DNA of 64,000 bases from Diplodia intermedia (Eukaryota > Ascomycota > Dothideomycetes > Botryosphaeriales > Botryosphaeriaceae): NCBI GenBank assembly GCA_021495925.1, contig JAKEKT010000028.1:310001-374000 (forward strand), in the 5' to 3' direction. The translations under genes were made by a program, and so were the position numbers. A model generated the notes under the pieces. That model ran no database searches. It had not been told where the DNA came from and was given only the letters and a program-made list of their open reading frames with translations. Numbering within the stretch: position 1 is the stretch's first letter; each line of letters begins with the position of its first letter. Shown here piece by piece: positions 1 to 11,681 of the stretch.

Positions 1-378
1 AACGCATTCTTGCTTGTCACAAGCACGCAATCGCCATTGACCTGAGTCATATCCAACGTGTCATAAAGAGTATCGTTGGATTATTGGTATCTACAGCTGC
101 ACGCAAAAGAAAAGTCACACTCGCCTCCGCCAATGCCCCCGCCGTCGCTTGAATCTCCGCGCTTCATTCCCCCATCGCTCCTGCCGCTGGGTCTTCGTCT
201 CCCCCGGGAAATACCGAACTGATGTTGTGAGGATCGGAAGGAGGCGGAATGCTCTGGCCGTGGGTCTTCAGTCCTTAGTTCACGCAGCTATCGAGCGATA
301 CCGAGGTGCCGCATCTTCGGGACTCCAAGCTCCCGAAGATGTAGAAGGTAGTCAATCAAAAGAGGCACGTTTTGTCAA

Positions 379-1704
379 TCATGAGGAGCTCGTGTTGTTC
401 TGCATGCACGCCTGGCGGACTGGGTTGAAGTACGGATGGGCCATGGCCTCCTTGGCGGTAAGACGCTCCTGCTTTAAATTAGGCTGTGTACTGTAAAAAA
501 CCAGCGTGTTGGGGCTTACCTGGTGGTCGTAACGGAGGAGCTTGTCGAGGAAATCAATGGCATCGTTACTGACGAACCGCTGGTTTTCGGCGTTGATAAA
601 GCTGTGCCAGCTCTTCTTGGGGAAGCGGCCGAGGATGTCGTCGTACTGAGCATCGAGCTCGATATCGTACTTGTCGAGGTAGTCAAAGAGATCTTCAGTA
701 CCCAAGACCTTGGCAATCTTGACCAGCTGATCCGAGTTGCTGTTTCCGTGGAAGAAGGGCTCCTTGCGGAAGATCATGGAGGCAAACATGGCACCAAGCG
801 ACCACATGTCGAGAGAGTAGTCGTACTCCTGGAAGTCGACAAGAAGCTCCGGGCCCTTGAAGTAGCGGGACGCCACACGGACGTTGTACTCAGTGCCGGC
901 ATGGTAGAACTCAGCGAGACCCCAGTCGATGAGCCTCAGCTAGTGCGAAACGCAAGTCAGCGCGAATCCCAAGAGGCGGAGGTACGGCGGTACTGACCTT
1001 GCGTTTCTCGTGGTCGATCATGACGTTGTGCGGTTTGACGTCTCGGTGCATAATACCCTTGCTGTGGCAGAAGTCCAGGGCCTGTACGCGTCAGCCTTGC
1101 ACTGAAACACAGAGCCGGGACACCCACCTTCAGCAGCTCGAAGATGTAGAAGCGCACGTCGTAGTCCTGGAACTTGGGGTATAGGCTTCTGAAGTCGGTG
1201 TTGTTCACGTATTCGAAGATAAGCGATGGAGTCTTGCTCTGAGCGCGCGGTTAGCCACCGTTACTTTGCGGGCCGGATCATGCGGGTAGAGCGGGAGACA
1301 CGAACCTGGTTGTCACGAACGACGTCCAGCAGAGCGACGATGTTGGGCCCACCGCTGAGGTTCTGCAGAATCTTGATCTCGCGCTTTATCTTCTTCTTCT
1401 TGACAGGCTTGAGGACCTTGATGACACATTTCTGGTAGTTGACGATGTTGATGCCCTCAAACACCTCCGAGTATTTGCCCCGACCTGGTGCGCGGGCGTC
1501 AGCAGGCGTTGCCAGGGAGCGACAGCGAGCGGGGAAGCGTACCGATCTTGCGGACAACCTCGTAGTTCTCGAGAACGCCCCACGAGATGTTGACCGAGTC
1601 GTAGTCCCAGTAGGACCGCGGCATGTTCGCGTTCACATCTGCTCGGGGTCAGCACAGAGCGGAGACGGTCTGGACAGGCACCGACCTGCGTAAACACGCG
1701 CCAT
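379..1704 (-). CDS. CKA1: Casein kinase 2 catalytic subunit alpha
   Basis: Ser/Thr kinase subunit that phosphorylates acidic-context sites in nucleus and cytoplasm as part of the CK2 tetramer. The spliced protein starts MARVYADVNANMPRSYWDYD and carries the glycine loop (GRGKYSEVFEG), the basic CK2 cluster KPVKKKKIKREIKIL, the catalytic HRDVKPHN loop, the metal-binding DWG (in place of DFG, a CK2 hallmark), and the late block LLRYDHQERLTAKEAM. Several short introns interrupt it: 1639-1685 splits codon 7, 1485-1542 lies before the glycine loop, and others fall near 1230-1310, 1085-1130 and 940-1000. The last, within the DHQ/ERLT junction (about 486-536), is in phase and stop-free, so an unspliced reading also stays open. 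The predicted length of about 335-340 residues fits the family. It is divergent from RPP1. Identification is secure; exact internal exon edges are less so. Confidence 0.95.
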
Positions 1705-2217
1705 GCTGGGCGCCGGGTCTATGTTTTCCACTCGTATTTCCGACACCCTGGCGGTATTTTGGGGGCTCTTGGGAGAGAGGGCGAGCGAGACGAATGCGGC
1801 GAAAACGGCAACGGCGACGGCGAGAGCAGCAGCGGTGGTGGTGCTGGGGGCGCGGGAGCGGGGTGGTTGGGCTACTGCAGGCGGGCTGTGGTTGGAAGTG
1901 GTGGTTGCGGTGGTTTTGATCGCGGGGCCGGGCCTGCGATCGCCGGCATCCTTGTTGCCTGCGGCCTCAGGCCACAACTGGCGCGCCCGCTTGAGTAGTC
2001 GCTGCATCGCGCTGCAACTCTGCCTTTACTCCAGCAACGGCCGCGGCGAGCTCGACCTGACCTTATAGGCTGCGGGCTGCAAAAAGAATTCCCCGCGCGA
2101 CGACCTGCATTCTTCCCGGCACCATCTAGGGTCTCAACGGACTGCATAAGGGCCCGACAATTTTTGCGACAACCCTTCCGTCTAGCCACGCACGATCTGC
2201 TGGCTGCCTCGCTCGCA
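1705..2217. promoter_or_regulatory. Divergent promoter region, CKA1 / RPP1
   Basis: Non-coding stretch of 513 bp between two divergent start codons (ATG at 1704 on the minus strand and 2218 on the plus strand). It is GC-rich with alternating purine and pyrimidine blocks. I see no clear TATA box and no gene. Open frames across it are chance readings of GC-rich DNA. It presumably holds both promoters and 5' leaders. Confidence 0.6.
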
Positions 2218-3259
2218 ATGTTCTACGACCTGAACGTCCCTTGGTCCGCCAAGGATCCCGAGCTGCCGCGCACCATTGCGTTCCTCGCTGATCGTGAGCC
2301 CGCCTCCCCGAACGGTGCAGCTGAGGCGGCTAACGTCTCGCAGTCGGCTACAACGTCGTCGCTCTGTCCCATACGCTGTCCGGCAAGCTCCCCGCTGACC
2401 TGGTACCGCTGGCTTCACTCTGAAACCCGGCGCCAAGCACTGACCAGAGCAGACATCCCCGATTCTCGATCCGCTGCCGTTCACTGTCCCCAAGCACGTC
2501 CGCATCCTGCGCCGCTGTACCCTCGTCCTCGCCGACACGGCGCAGAACCACCGCATCAACAACCTCGCGCAAGCATATGACATCCTCGCCGTAAGACCCG
2601 TCGATGAGAAGACGCTGCAGCAAGCATGCCAGTCGCTGGACTGCGACATCATCTCCATCGACATGACGCAGCGGCTTGGCTTCTTCTTCAAGTTCAAGAT
2701 GCTGTCGCAAGCCATTGAGCGCGGCGTGAAGTTTGAGATCTGCTATGCACCCGGCATCATGGCAAAGGACAGCTCCGCCCGGAGGAACCTCATCCAGAAC
2801 ACCACACAGCTGATTCGCGCCTCAAGAGGTAGGGGTCTGATAATAAGCAGCGAGGCCAAGTCGGCTGTTGGTTGCCGAGCGCCTTGGGACGTGATCAACC
2901 TTGCTGCTGTTTGGGGCCTAGGCCAGGAGCGCGGCCACGAGGCTGTATCCAAAGAGGCTCGTGCTGCCGTCGTCAGCGCCCAGATGAAGCGGACTAGCTT
3001 TAGGGGCGTCATTGACGTCGTGTATGGAGGCGAGAAGCCTGAGAAGAAAGAAAACCAGGCCAAGAATAAGCAAGAAAGTCAGAAGCGTAAAGCTGAGGGC
3101 ATGGCAAAGAGCTCCGAGAACGTCTCTGAGCAAGGCAAGGCTCCGTCAAAGAGCCAGCTCAAAAAGCAAGCCAAGAGAGCACGAGTCGAAAGCTCCAAGC
3201 CCGCCCAACCTAGTAACGACAAGAAGACTGTTGCCGCAGAGCCTATGGATACGTCCTGA
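2218..3259 (+). CDS. RPP1: RNase P / RNase MRP protein subunit (RPP1 / Rpp30 family)
   Basis: Protein subunit of the nuclear RNase P and RNase MRP ribonucleoproteins, which process tRNA 5' ends and rRNA precursors. The family folds as a TIM-like barrel. The protein starts MFYDLNVPW and, after joining exons, reads FLADLGYNVVALSHTLSGK, then LRRCTLVLADTAQN, IISIDMTQRLGFFFK, GVKFEICYAPGI and LIISSEAKS, all typical RPP1 blocks. The C-terminus is a long Lys/Arg/Ser-rich tail (from about 3025). Two introns: one begins with GTGAGC at about 2292 and ends at CTCGCAG about 2341; the other runs from GTACCG (about 2402) to AGCAG (about 2450). Both splice into the same frame, restoring ADLG and ADLTSP. The start is the first ATG of the conserved N-terminus. 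Confidence 0.92.
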
Positions 3260-4261
3260 AAGCCTACGAATTCTCATCTAGGAATCACGATCACATTTGC
3301 AGGACCGAGTCAGCGCCGTCGACCTGCATGCTTCCACTGCCCTCCTGCAGGCACCGTGCCTAGTTGCACGACATTCAGCATTGATATAGCAGAATGGGCC
3401 GGCCGTCTTTATCTGGTCGACGAGGAATGATACCATGAGGGAATCCAAAAGAGAATTTCCACCCTTGCGACGGGACTTACGGAAAAGGTCGAAGATAGAA
3501 AGACGCCATAGACCGGAAGATCCAATACCCATTATCAACTTGATTATACATTAACTTCCTACACCTGCACTGGTCTTGCCGTAAATCAACCCGCGAAGTG
3601 AATCGTCAAACGCTCCAACTACGTCTACGACGTTCTCGTTCTAACTATCGTCGCCACCTTCGCCTTGTGGCTCCTTACCTCCAACGCGACCTTTCACGAA
3701 GCCCCTTCAATACGAACCTCCGGGATCAGCTAACGAAAAAAAGAAAAAGGGCTGAAGAGGGACCCATTCCGTTCGACGGGAGTTACCAGAGCTGAAAGTA
3801 AGGGGAGCTCCCCATCACCTTCCACGCGCTCTAATTACCATTCTCGTCATTCCCATCATCCTCACCGCCAGTTCGAGCAAACGTGGTTTCCCTAGAAATG
3901 GGCTCCCCGCATATACACTCTTTGCCGTCTTTCCGACCAGCAACGACCCCTCTCGCCTTGTTTCCACAGACTGAGACGTGGCGTCGTGTCCGCCCGGTGT
4001 GGCCGGTGATGGCGGTGGCTATTTGACTCGGTCAAAATTCGCGGGCGTCGGTTGTACGTCCACAGCTGAAGTGGATGGCTCAATCCAATGAAAATGAAAG
4101 CAGAACCCTTTGACGCAGGGCTAGGTCGCTGCTAGAAACGATTTCCGGCTTGCTCCAAAGTCTTCTTGCTCCGTTACGGACGTTCCCCCCGGGGTACCAT
4201 CATCAAGACCTGCGTGGTTTTCTCCAGCGAAATGCTTCTTCTTCTTCCTCTTCACACTCTT
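3260..4261. other. Convergent intergenic region, no gene seen
   Basis: About 1 kb between the 3' ends of RPP1 (plus) and a surface-protein gene (minus). Only short open frames without recognisable motifs or splice logic are present. It is expected to hold two 3' UTRs. Confidence 0.55.
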
Positions 4262-5356
4262 TCACGCCTTACCATCCTTCCCCGCATCCTTCTCGAACAA
4301 GGCGTTATCGCCCGGCAACTCGGCAATCACCGCGTTCGCCGCCGGCGCCTCGACCGGATGCATCTGGCTGGCCGGCAGCTCCGCCGCGAACGCGGTGCTC
4401 CCCTGCATCTCGGTCGCGGCGGCAGTGGAGGGCGGCGGCACCGCCGAACCGGGAGTCACGGGCGACACGGGGCTGTTCGCGAGGTGGTGACCGTTCGGCA
4501 CGGCCAGGTTGTCCTCGGACAGGTGCCGGTACGCGTCGCCGGGCTTCATCTCCTGATCGGACGCCGTCTGGCTGAGCAGCAGCCGGTGCCGCTTCTGGTC
4601 GGACCGCCGCCGCCAGAGCAGGTACGCGCCGACGGCCAGCGCGATGACGCCGGCGACGGCGCCGACGATGATGCCGATCTGCGCGCCGGTGGACAGACCG
4701 CTACCGCTGCTGCTGCTGCCGCCGCCGCCGCCGCTGCCGTCGCTACCATCCGTAACACTGCCGCCGGCGGTGCTCGACGCCGTTGCGGTGGCGGTGGTGC
4801 GAGCGGCCGCCGACGCCGTGGCCGAGGCCGTCATGATCTGGCCGTAGACGGTGGGATTCGTCTCCAGGCGGGACAGGTCGGCCTCGCGCCAGCGCACCTG
4901 GATGGCGAAGACCAGCTCGGACGTGGTGGTGACGAAGGCGGGCGTGAGCTCGTTGGACGTCGTGTACGAGGTGGCGGCGGTGGAGCGGCACTTGCTGTAC
5001 GGCCACGGCTGGTAGAGCGAGTCGCCCACGTCGCACGTGTAGCCGCTCGGGCAGCAGATGTGGCCCGTCTCCGTCTCCGTCCCGTCCGTGGTGAGCGGTC
5101 CGCCGAGAGAGATGCCCGTCGCCAGCGATGTCGGGATGGCGCAGCCGCGCGTGTAGCCCTTGGGGCAGATGGCCGGCGAGAAGAAGCCCGCCTTCAGGTT
5201 CCAGTACTCGGTCCAGCCGTTGGGCGGCATGCAGATGGAGCTGGACAGCGCGGGCGTGCCGAAGTCGCTCCACGCGCTCGAGGCGCAGAAGTCGGGCGTG
5301 GTGAAGACGGTCGTGAGCGGGCCCGCGCCGCCGGGTGTTATCGACGTAACGGCCAT
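4262..5356 (-). CDS. Single-pass membrane protein with Cys ectodomain and Gly/Ser linker
   Basis: Predicted 364-residue protein, single exon. Residues 1 to about 170 form an extracellular-type domain with about eight cysteines (SSICMPPNGW, PAICPKGYTRGCAIP, GHICCPSGYTCDVGD). Next come a Thr/Ala/Ser-rich stretch and a Gly/Ser run (about 205-225), then one strong membrane helix (IGIIVGAVAGVIALAVGAYLLW, shown in full only as positions about 230-251) followed by a basic stop-transfer (RRRSDQKRHR) and a disordered Pro/Ala/Ser cytoplasmic tail. The plan resembles fungal surface or wall-sensor proteins. Oddly, there is no hydrophobic signal peptide at the N-terminus (MAVTSITPGGAGPLTT), so insertion would have to use the membrane helix itself. 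No specific function can be assigned. Confidence 0.8.
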   Translation of the reverse strand: MAVTSITPGGAGPLTTVFTTPDFCASSAWSDFGTPALSSSICMPPNGWTEYWNLKAGFFSPAICPKGYTRGCAIPTSLATGISLGGPLTTDGTETETGHICCPSGYTCDVGDSLYQPWPYSKCRSTAATSYTTSNELTPAFVTTTSELVFAIQVRWREADLSRLETNPTVYGQIMTASATASAAARTTATATASSTAGGSVTDGSDGSGGGGGSSSSGSGLSTGAQIGIIVGAVAGVIALAVGAYLLWRRRSDQKRHRLLLSQTASDQEMKPGDAYRHLSEDNLAVPNGHHLANSPVSPVTPGSAVPPPSTAAATEMQGSTAFAAELPASQMHPVEAPAANAVIAELPGDNALFEKDAGKDGKA

Positions 5357-6200
5357 GGTGTGTGTTTGCGGATTTGGCGTGGTTTTCGCGGAGGGGAGTC
5401 TTGTTATTTTTTTTTTTTCTTTGGCGGTCTGCGCGCCCGCAGCCGGTTGGATGTGGTGACGTCGGCTAGTTCGACCCCGAATGGCCGTTCGTGCGGTGTG
5501 GTGTGGCGATCTACTTGCTTGCTTTGGCTTCGTATTCTGGATGGCAGGGCGCGGATTGGAACGAGCGGGGGGTCAATGCCGGTTTCCTTCAACCCTCACG
5601 AAGAGCCGGAGAGGGGAGTGTCGATTATTATCGCGGGAGAAGCGGAGGGGGAACGGACACGCGGGACGCGCACAGGGGAGATTGGGAGACGGGCGTCGAT
5701 CTCGCGCGCTGTCAGACCGGGGGGGCAGCAGCTTGGAGCTCATCTTGGACCGAACGGGGGGAGACTTGGCTGTGGCTCTCTGGGCCGTGTTGCCGTGTGT
5801 CTTCACAGGGTTTCGGGCTGAGGTTCGACTGACACGTTTTGACACCGGCACTCCATTTTCCCGCCGACACACGGCGAGCGCTCGGTCTCTTGGGCGTTGG
5901 AACAGGATGAAGGGTGTTCGGTGATCCACTCACGCGAGTCATTGCGGATGCTCCGGTTGCCGCTTCTAGAAAGATATTCTGGCCGTGCACGAGTCAGCGC
6001 GCGTCTGGGCCCGGCACCGGGTGGTACGATGCCGGTATTTACATCCATTCACTGTTTACAACTAATCTTTATTGGACAAAAGCATACCGATAAGTCTTCG
6101 AGAAAGTACCATGGTTTAAACGAAGCTCTCCGTCACTCCAGCAGCAAACAGGTCCTGCATTGCTTGCTGTCTCCTCCATGAACCTGAAATCCTCTCGCAC
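5357..6200. other. Intergenic region upstream of the surface-protein gene
   Basis: 844 bp between two minus-strand genes. Contains an uninterrupted T tract near 5406-5420 just upstream of the surface-protein start (an A tract on the coding strand) and otherwise only unsupported short frames. It should include the promoter and leader of the 4262-5356 gene and the 3' UTR of the F-box gene. Confidence 0.5.
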
Positions 6201-8011
6201 CTATACTTCCCGCGCCGTCTTCGCGTCCGGCCTGTTGGCGAACTTCTTCTTGGCGAACATGGCCATTTGTGTGGAAATGGCGGTTTTGGACGTCTCTATT
6301 GCGTTAGTCACGCTTCTCTCAATCCTCGAACAGGCATGAGACTCACGCTAAACCCGCCTGGACCGGCTTCCCATCTCTTAAACCCCGGTTGCAGGGGCTC
6401 ATCATAAGAATGGGGTCCCGACATACTGTGCCGTGTGCTGGTGCGATATAGCAACTCATGAACGTCCGCCACCACGGCCATATTGTAGCGACCTGAAGCC
6501 CAAGGAGCGTTCGCGTATCCACATATCATACGGGCTTTAGCGAAGCCGGGCTGCTGTGCTTCGTAGCCGTTGAGATACATGCCCGAGACAACTTCCCTGT
6601 CGAGTTTGTCCACATTGACCCGGGGCACGGGGAGGGGGTCCACAAAGGTTGACCAGTGGTAGCAGTCTTCCTCCAGGAGGTAGAGGGGCCCAAGCTTGAA
6701 GGATCCCAACTCGCAGCTGAGCATGATATCGAACACCGCAGCCCAGGATCCCCCAATGAGGTGCCCGTCGGTCAAACCGACGGCGTATAAGGTCGAGGTG
6801 CGCTGGTCCAGAAACCGGATGAGCGCAGTGGAATAGGCCACGAAGTTGTGGAGATGTATGTCCCGCAGCTTCTTTGGAAGGGCTCGCAAGATGCTTTCAG
6901 TAAAGTCGGGCCCGAAGGAGGTCTTGTAGTTGGCGGCCAGCTCGAAAACTTCGAGATTTGGAGTCATGGCGAGCAGTCGTTGCAGCCCACGCGATGGCTT
7001 ATCATCCATCCAGGTCTCCGGCAAGAGGAAGACGGCCTCGTAGCTCTCAGCATTGCTGACCGCCAGGCTGAGCGTCTTGAGCCCGGCAAAACAGGTAGGC
7101 AGCCGCTTCCACAAGCCATCAGGGAGCTGATCGAATGTGCTAATACTGACGACTCCTTTGCGAAAGCCGCGCGAAACGCTGAAATTTTCCAGCTCGGTCT
7201 GGTTAGCAACCAGCGCGGAGAGGACGACCAAAAGCATGCGGTCATGTTGGGATGGCTCCTGGTATTGCGCCTCCCAAAATGGCAGCCCACCGAAGCCTCG
7301 GAATCCCGTCCTTGCCAACTTGTTGTAGTCACTTGACAAGAGGCGACGCTGCCAGTAGCAACTAAGGACACCTCCCCTGGGGACGGTGATGTGATGCGGG
7401 CCGATCAGGACCGTTTTGAGGTTCTTCAGCCGCGCAAACAGCATCGTCATGTTGGTTTTGTCCTGGTTGCTTGTAACTTGTTGCTCGTAGTCGTCGACAA
7501 TTGACTTCAGAGCATGGCGAAGAGAAATGGCAGTTTTGACACCAAGTCCCCGAATCTCCGCTTCCAACAGGCGAACCTGGCAGTTGGTGGGGTAGTCAGT
7601 ACCGATGGTCAAAGTACGAAGCTCTTGCGCCACTCGGTCATCCTCCGTGATGCCCAGGATGGTCTGCATATTCGCTGGGAGGGTGTAAATAAGCGTCCCC
7701 TCGCTGAGTTTTCCCTGCCGGTTCTCGAGTATCTTATCGATGAAGACATTGTACATGGAGAAAGCCATCATCTTGCAGGTCAGGCGGAGTATGAATATAT
7801 CCCTGGGCACAAGATGGGTAGCGATCTTGCGTAGCAGCTCTTCTGGAAGTGCTTGAAGCCTAGGGCCACAGGAAATTTTGGTTGGCGCAACGCTCAATGG
7901 TGTGATGCCAGGGTGGGCATCCGGGCCATGACGCGGTACCGACAGTCTCTTGGTGGTTGTCAAAAGTGATTTAATGATAGTGACGGATGGGTTGAGGTGA
8001 CTTACGCTCAT
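6201..8011 (-). CDS. F-box domain protein
   Basis: Likely substrate adaptor of an SCF ubiquitin ligase. An F-box lies at about residues 52-95 (LQALPEELLRKIATHLVPRD then a hydrophobic LRLTCKMMAFSMYNVF stretch). The rest is a long region without a clear repeat, rich in Leu, of the kind seen in fungal F-box proteins with degenerate LRRs. I place the start at the ATG at 8011. The frame is also open upstream to a non-ATG codon. A perfect GTAAGT follows codon 2, and a 57 nt in-phase intron ending in CCAAG is possible there. At the 3' end the main frame stops at 6308, but GTGAGT at 6346 and an acceptor at 6294 define a 53 nt intron with a CTAAC branch point. The joined frame continues as TSKTAISTQMAMFAKKKFAN and stops at 6201. 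Target unknown. Confidence 0.82.
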
Positions 8012-9262
8012 TTTTAGTGCATCGGAAATCGACAACGGTTACGTGGGAATGGAAACGCTTTGAGTGGACGCAATTGCAACGAGGTGCAAGGTTGAAGGTC
8101 AGAAGAAGAGGAGCCGGCGGAAGAAGCTAAGAGACGCAGATGTGGCAGTGAGTGAACCGACTTGCTTATGTAACTTCGCCGTCCAACCGCCGTGGTGCGC
8201 CGAATCATTCACTCTTCTCACCATCTAAGTTAGCATCAACGGGCAGTTGAAGCATCCATTCACCCGGCGGAAATCACTCACGGCCTTATAGACCGGATAA
8301 TGACCCGCACTACTCTATATTATCCCTTCCTCGGAGGGCGGACCAGGGCCAGGACCGAGAGGCGCGCCACACCAGCGAGACGTGAATCGGAAGTGCACCA
8401 CTTATCATGACTACCTGTTGAGGAGCATCGCCATTGTCTCCTAATCGTCTTTCTCTCCATTAACTCATCTTAGTACTGGAAAGCATCATCAGCTATCATT
8501 TGAATACTCTGACTTCTCTCACGGCCGCCTCGGAGAATATTTTGAAGGATTGTCTGCGCGCGAGGGCAGCAGGTCAAGTGCCTTATTCTGGATCTCATGG
8601 GCAGTAACGTCTGTTTCTGATTGTAGCGTCAGTGTCGCGGTACTCGGTCAGTATTGGAGCAGATATATTCTGTCAGTGCATTCCAAAGAAAGCAGACTCA
8701 ACCCTTCTCGCATGACCGTGGGTCGCCACCATAGACCTGACTTCCACACGTGCCTCAAGTAAGCCTGTTAGAATTATGCCTTTTCACAACAGCCATATCC
8801 CGCAGACTCTGGGACCCAGTAGAACCATGATTCCGCACCGGGTATCCACACCACAATCGTTCACTGGTAACCATGGATACCATTGGATCTGCTTGTGCTT
8901 CTGTTTTCAGTGGAGATAAACGTGCCGCTCCGCAGGATGGAGACTCGGGGAAACGGCGCAAAGCGTGAGGTTGGTATCAGGAATGGGTGTGCGTTGGATG
9001 GAATTGTGATCCTGCGGGCGATTGGTTTGTTGCGAGAACGTGGCAGCCTTGATGTTTGCTATATCTGAGGTGCAACATTTGGCAAACGGTGGGGGATGAT
9101 GCGAAGAAGCCAGACGGACGTTTTCCACCTGCAATGAAAAGTTTCGGCGGTCGCAGGTTGAGAGGGGGCGGAGGCGGCCATGAACGGAAACAACGAGTGA
9201 CAAGTCATATATCAAACGACGCGCTCACGCCAACAAATGCACCATATCACTAGGCTACATCA
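8012..9262. other. Intergenic region, no gene seen
   Basis: 1.25 kb between the divergent F-box gene and the unknown gene at 9263. Only short frames with no motif, no codon pattern and no consistent splice sites. It probably holds two promoters and leaders. Confidence 0.5.
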
Positions 9263-10088
9263 ATGCCCTACCAGTGTCTCGTTCCCTTTTACCACGCCGG
9301 CATGGACTCCGACGACAGGCTCGGCCGGAGGCGCGTACTTATACCTTCGTTTCTGAGGCGGTCCGGCATCAAAATTAAGGGCAATCTCGCCGCGAAACCT
9401 CCAGAGCAGGACGAGAGTCCTCGCAGCTGCAGCGCCGGTGGCGGAGCAGCAGCAACGCACCAAGCCGCCGCCTTCAAGCCACGGAGCTTCCTCAACGCAA
9501 TCGTCACCACGTCGCCCACACGCCGCCGCCGCGCCCCGCCCGACGGCAAGATGGACGACGCGAGACAGCCAAGGACGGAAAGCGACAATGCTAGTCGGAG
9601 CACCAAGCCAGGCGAAGACAGCAGCGGAGAAGCGGTCTCCCAAGACGAGTCCAGTGACGACGGCAGCCGGACGCTGACTCCCGGCAGCACCGACGCTGGC
9701 GATGGCGAGGGCGCCACTTCCGCGAGGGCGCAGCTGGAGCTCTGCGCGGCCATGGCGGCTTATGAGGTGGCGCACGAGTGAGTGTGCAGCGACTGAGCGA
9801 AGCGTTGTGGCGCTGACCTACCGTCGCAGGTACCAGAAGCGCGTGGAGAGAGGCGAGGTGCAGGCGCCGACGGACCAGGACCGTGCCAACTACGTCAACT
9901 GGAAACGCAACTACATGGCTTGGCGGGCGCAGAAGCAGCGGGAAGGTGAGGACCTAGAAGACTGTCGCGTCGTCTGGGACCCGGCGGGCTGGCTCTGCCT
10001 TAGCGGCCCCTGTCTGACTTGTGTTACAGGCGACCACGCCACCCCGGCTCTGATCGCGCTCGACAATCAACCTCGGCCAAAGACATAG
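9263..10088 (+). CDS. Unknown three-exon protein, basic and Ser-rich
   Basis: I do not recognise this gene. Exon 1 (9263 to about 9779) codes for a basic, Ser/Asp/Gly-rich, probably disordered part and ends with LCAAMAAYEVAHE. GTGAGT ... CGTCGCAG (about 9780-9830) joins it to YQKRVERGEVQAPTD and VNWKRNYMAWRAQKQRE, an amphipathic, charged helix-like segment. A second GTGAGG ... TTACAG intron (about 9947-10029) joins to GDHATPALIALDNQPRPKT and a TAG at 10086-10088. That second intron is in phase and free of stops, so a retained form would also translate. A second ATG (9302, MDSDDRLGRR) is an equally possible start. The consistent splicing into a helix-like segment argues for a real gene, but no function can be proposed. 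Confidence 0.6.
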
Positions 10089-11681
10089 GCGGAGGGTGGC
10101 AACGGAGAGACACTGGAGGGCGAGGCGTTTGACGGGCCAGCGGCTGCTAGCGTGGACGAAGACTACCATCGGATTAATCTGCCATCTCTCCAGATACCGA
10201 GGCTTACGTGTGCGCTCTCTTTGGGGCGGCTGGTTTAGAATTCAAGACCGGCCAAGGAGGTGTGCGACTTTATCCGCGGCCTAGAGTGGTCGAATCCAAG
10301 GCCAATATAGTGTGAGCGACGGGGACGAGCATGCCCCAGACATTGCCATTAGATTCAAGTACCCGCACCCGTGTACATAGCTGCTGTTGCGGTTCGGGAC
10401 GCATGCAGCTAAGCGACGACGAGTCATGAGCGAACCTAGGCTGCAGACGTCTCCCCACGCCCACGCCAACGCCAACGCCAACGCCAACGCCGCCCAACGT
10501 CTCGATGCCTTCCCCAAACCAGGACCCCGGCTGCAGATGCCGCGCGGGCACAACGCCTCGCATGCCAGCCCCGACCCGGCCTGCCGTTTGCTGCTCCCCT
10601 GACGGCCGAGCCTACCATGGCTTAGCCTTATCTCGATTCCTCCGCGTCTTATCTCTACGCCCTCCAGCATCTACGCTTTCGTAGCAGTACAGCAAGCCTC
10701 AGCCACAACTCGCCGCGTGTGCCGATGAAGGATTGCTCGTCACTAGAGGCTAACGGTATCCATCGCCGCCCGACCCGTCCGGCGAGTCCGTTCTTCACTG
10801 CCCGGCATCTCCCACGCGCGTAGCCATGTGTCGGCCTGCATGGTTCTGACCTGAAGATCCCCCCCACCCTTGCCATTTGAAGCCGAGCATCTCACGCATC
10901 AGGGAAGGGACATGTCGACCTTCATTCAAATGAGCTCCAGCTGCGCCCCGTCACCGTCGCCCGTAGCTAGCTCCGGCAGCCAACGCCCAGTGACTCCCGG
11001 ATGGAGCCGCCTTCTCAAGCCTAGCTCTTTGTTGGTATTGCGACCCCGTTCCACTTCCAAGTCCCCGGTATGCCCGCAACTGAGACTGCCAACCTGCCCT
11101 CCACCCGTCTTGCCCCATGACTTTCGGCTTCTCATATGATGCCGGACACTGTTTAGGTCCTGAGACTGTGGCTTGAAGCTTCGTGTGCTCGGCAAACCTA
11201 ATATTGTCTACCGTCAGCAAGACAAGAAATGCGCGCACATTCACCTGCAGGGGCCAGGGGCCGGGTCCAGGGCCGTGGTAGCAAGGACCGGCTTAGACAT
11301 CATCTCCCCGGGCCCGGCTATGCCTCCCGCGAGCCTTCTAATCGCACCGCTCGGCCTATTCCCTCCAGATCCTTGGTGCCGGCCCAGGAAAAAAATCCAA
11401 GCATGTCTCTCCCTGCTCCCATACCCCGACACCTCGCGACCGCGTGGAAACGACACCAAGCAACTCTTCAGAGTACATCTTCCCTGACTCTTCTCTTTTA
11501 AAGTTACCCTCAGCAACATCAATCCGTCTACTAGTTTCTTTGCACTTGTTCCCATCTTAACAGCACTGGAATCCGCTACTGCTTGACTCGTTACGTAACA
11601 AAGTCCCGGGCATGTACCCTCTGAAGGCTGGTCGCTCTTGACGGCTTGTCTTGTTTCCCGCAAGTTCCTTCCATTTACGTC
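10089..11681. other. Intergenic region, no gene seen
   Basis: 1.6 kb without a supported gene. Contains the hexamer repeat at 10463-10491. The many short overlapping frames have compositions expected of GC-rich noise. The right-hand part should contain the promoter of the rhodopsin-like gene; it is pyrimidine-rich around 11480-11560. Confidence 0.5.
10463..10491. repeat. Hexanucleotide microsatellite (ACGCCA)n
   Basis: Nearly five head-to-tail copies of ACGCCA, without interruption. Lies in a gene-free stretch. Likely a length-variable microsatellite. Confidence 0.9.

Noticed and set aside
4166..5821. 551-codon plus-strand frame over the surface-protein gene
   Set aside because: It is antisense to a gene with clear domain order and a membrane helix; its product is a Gly/Arg/Ala-rich chance frame from GC-rich codons.
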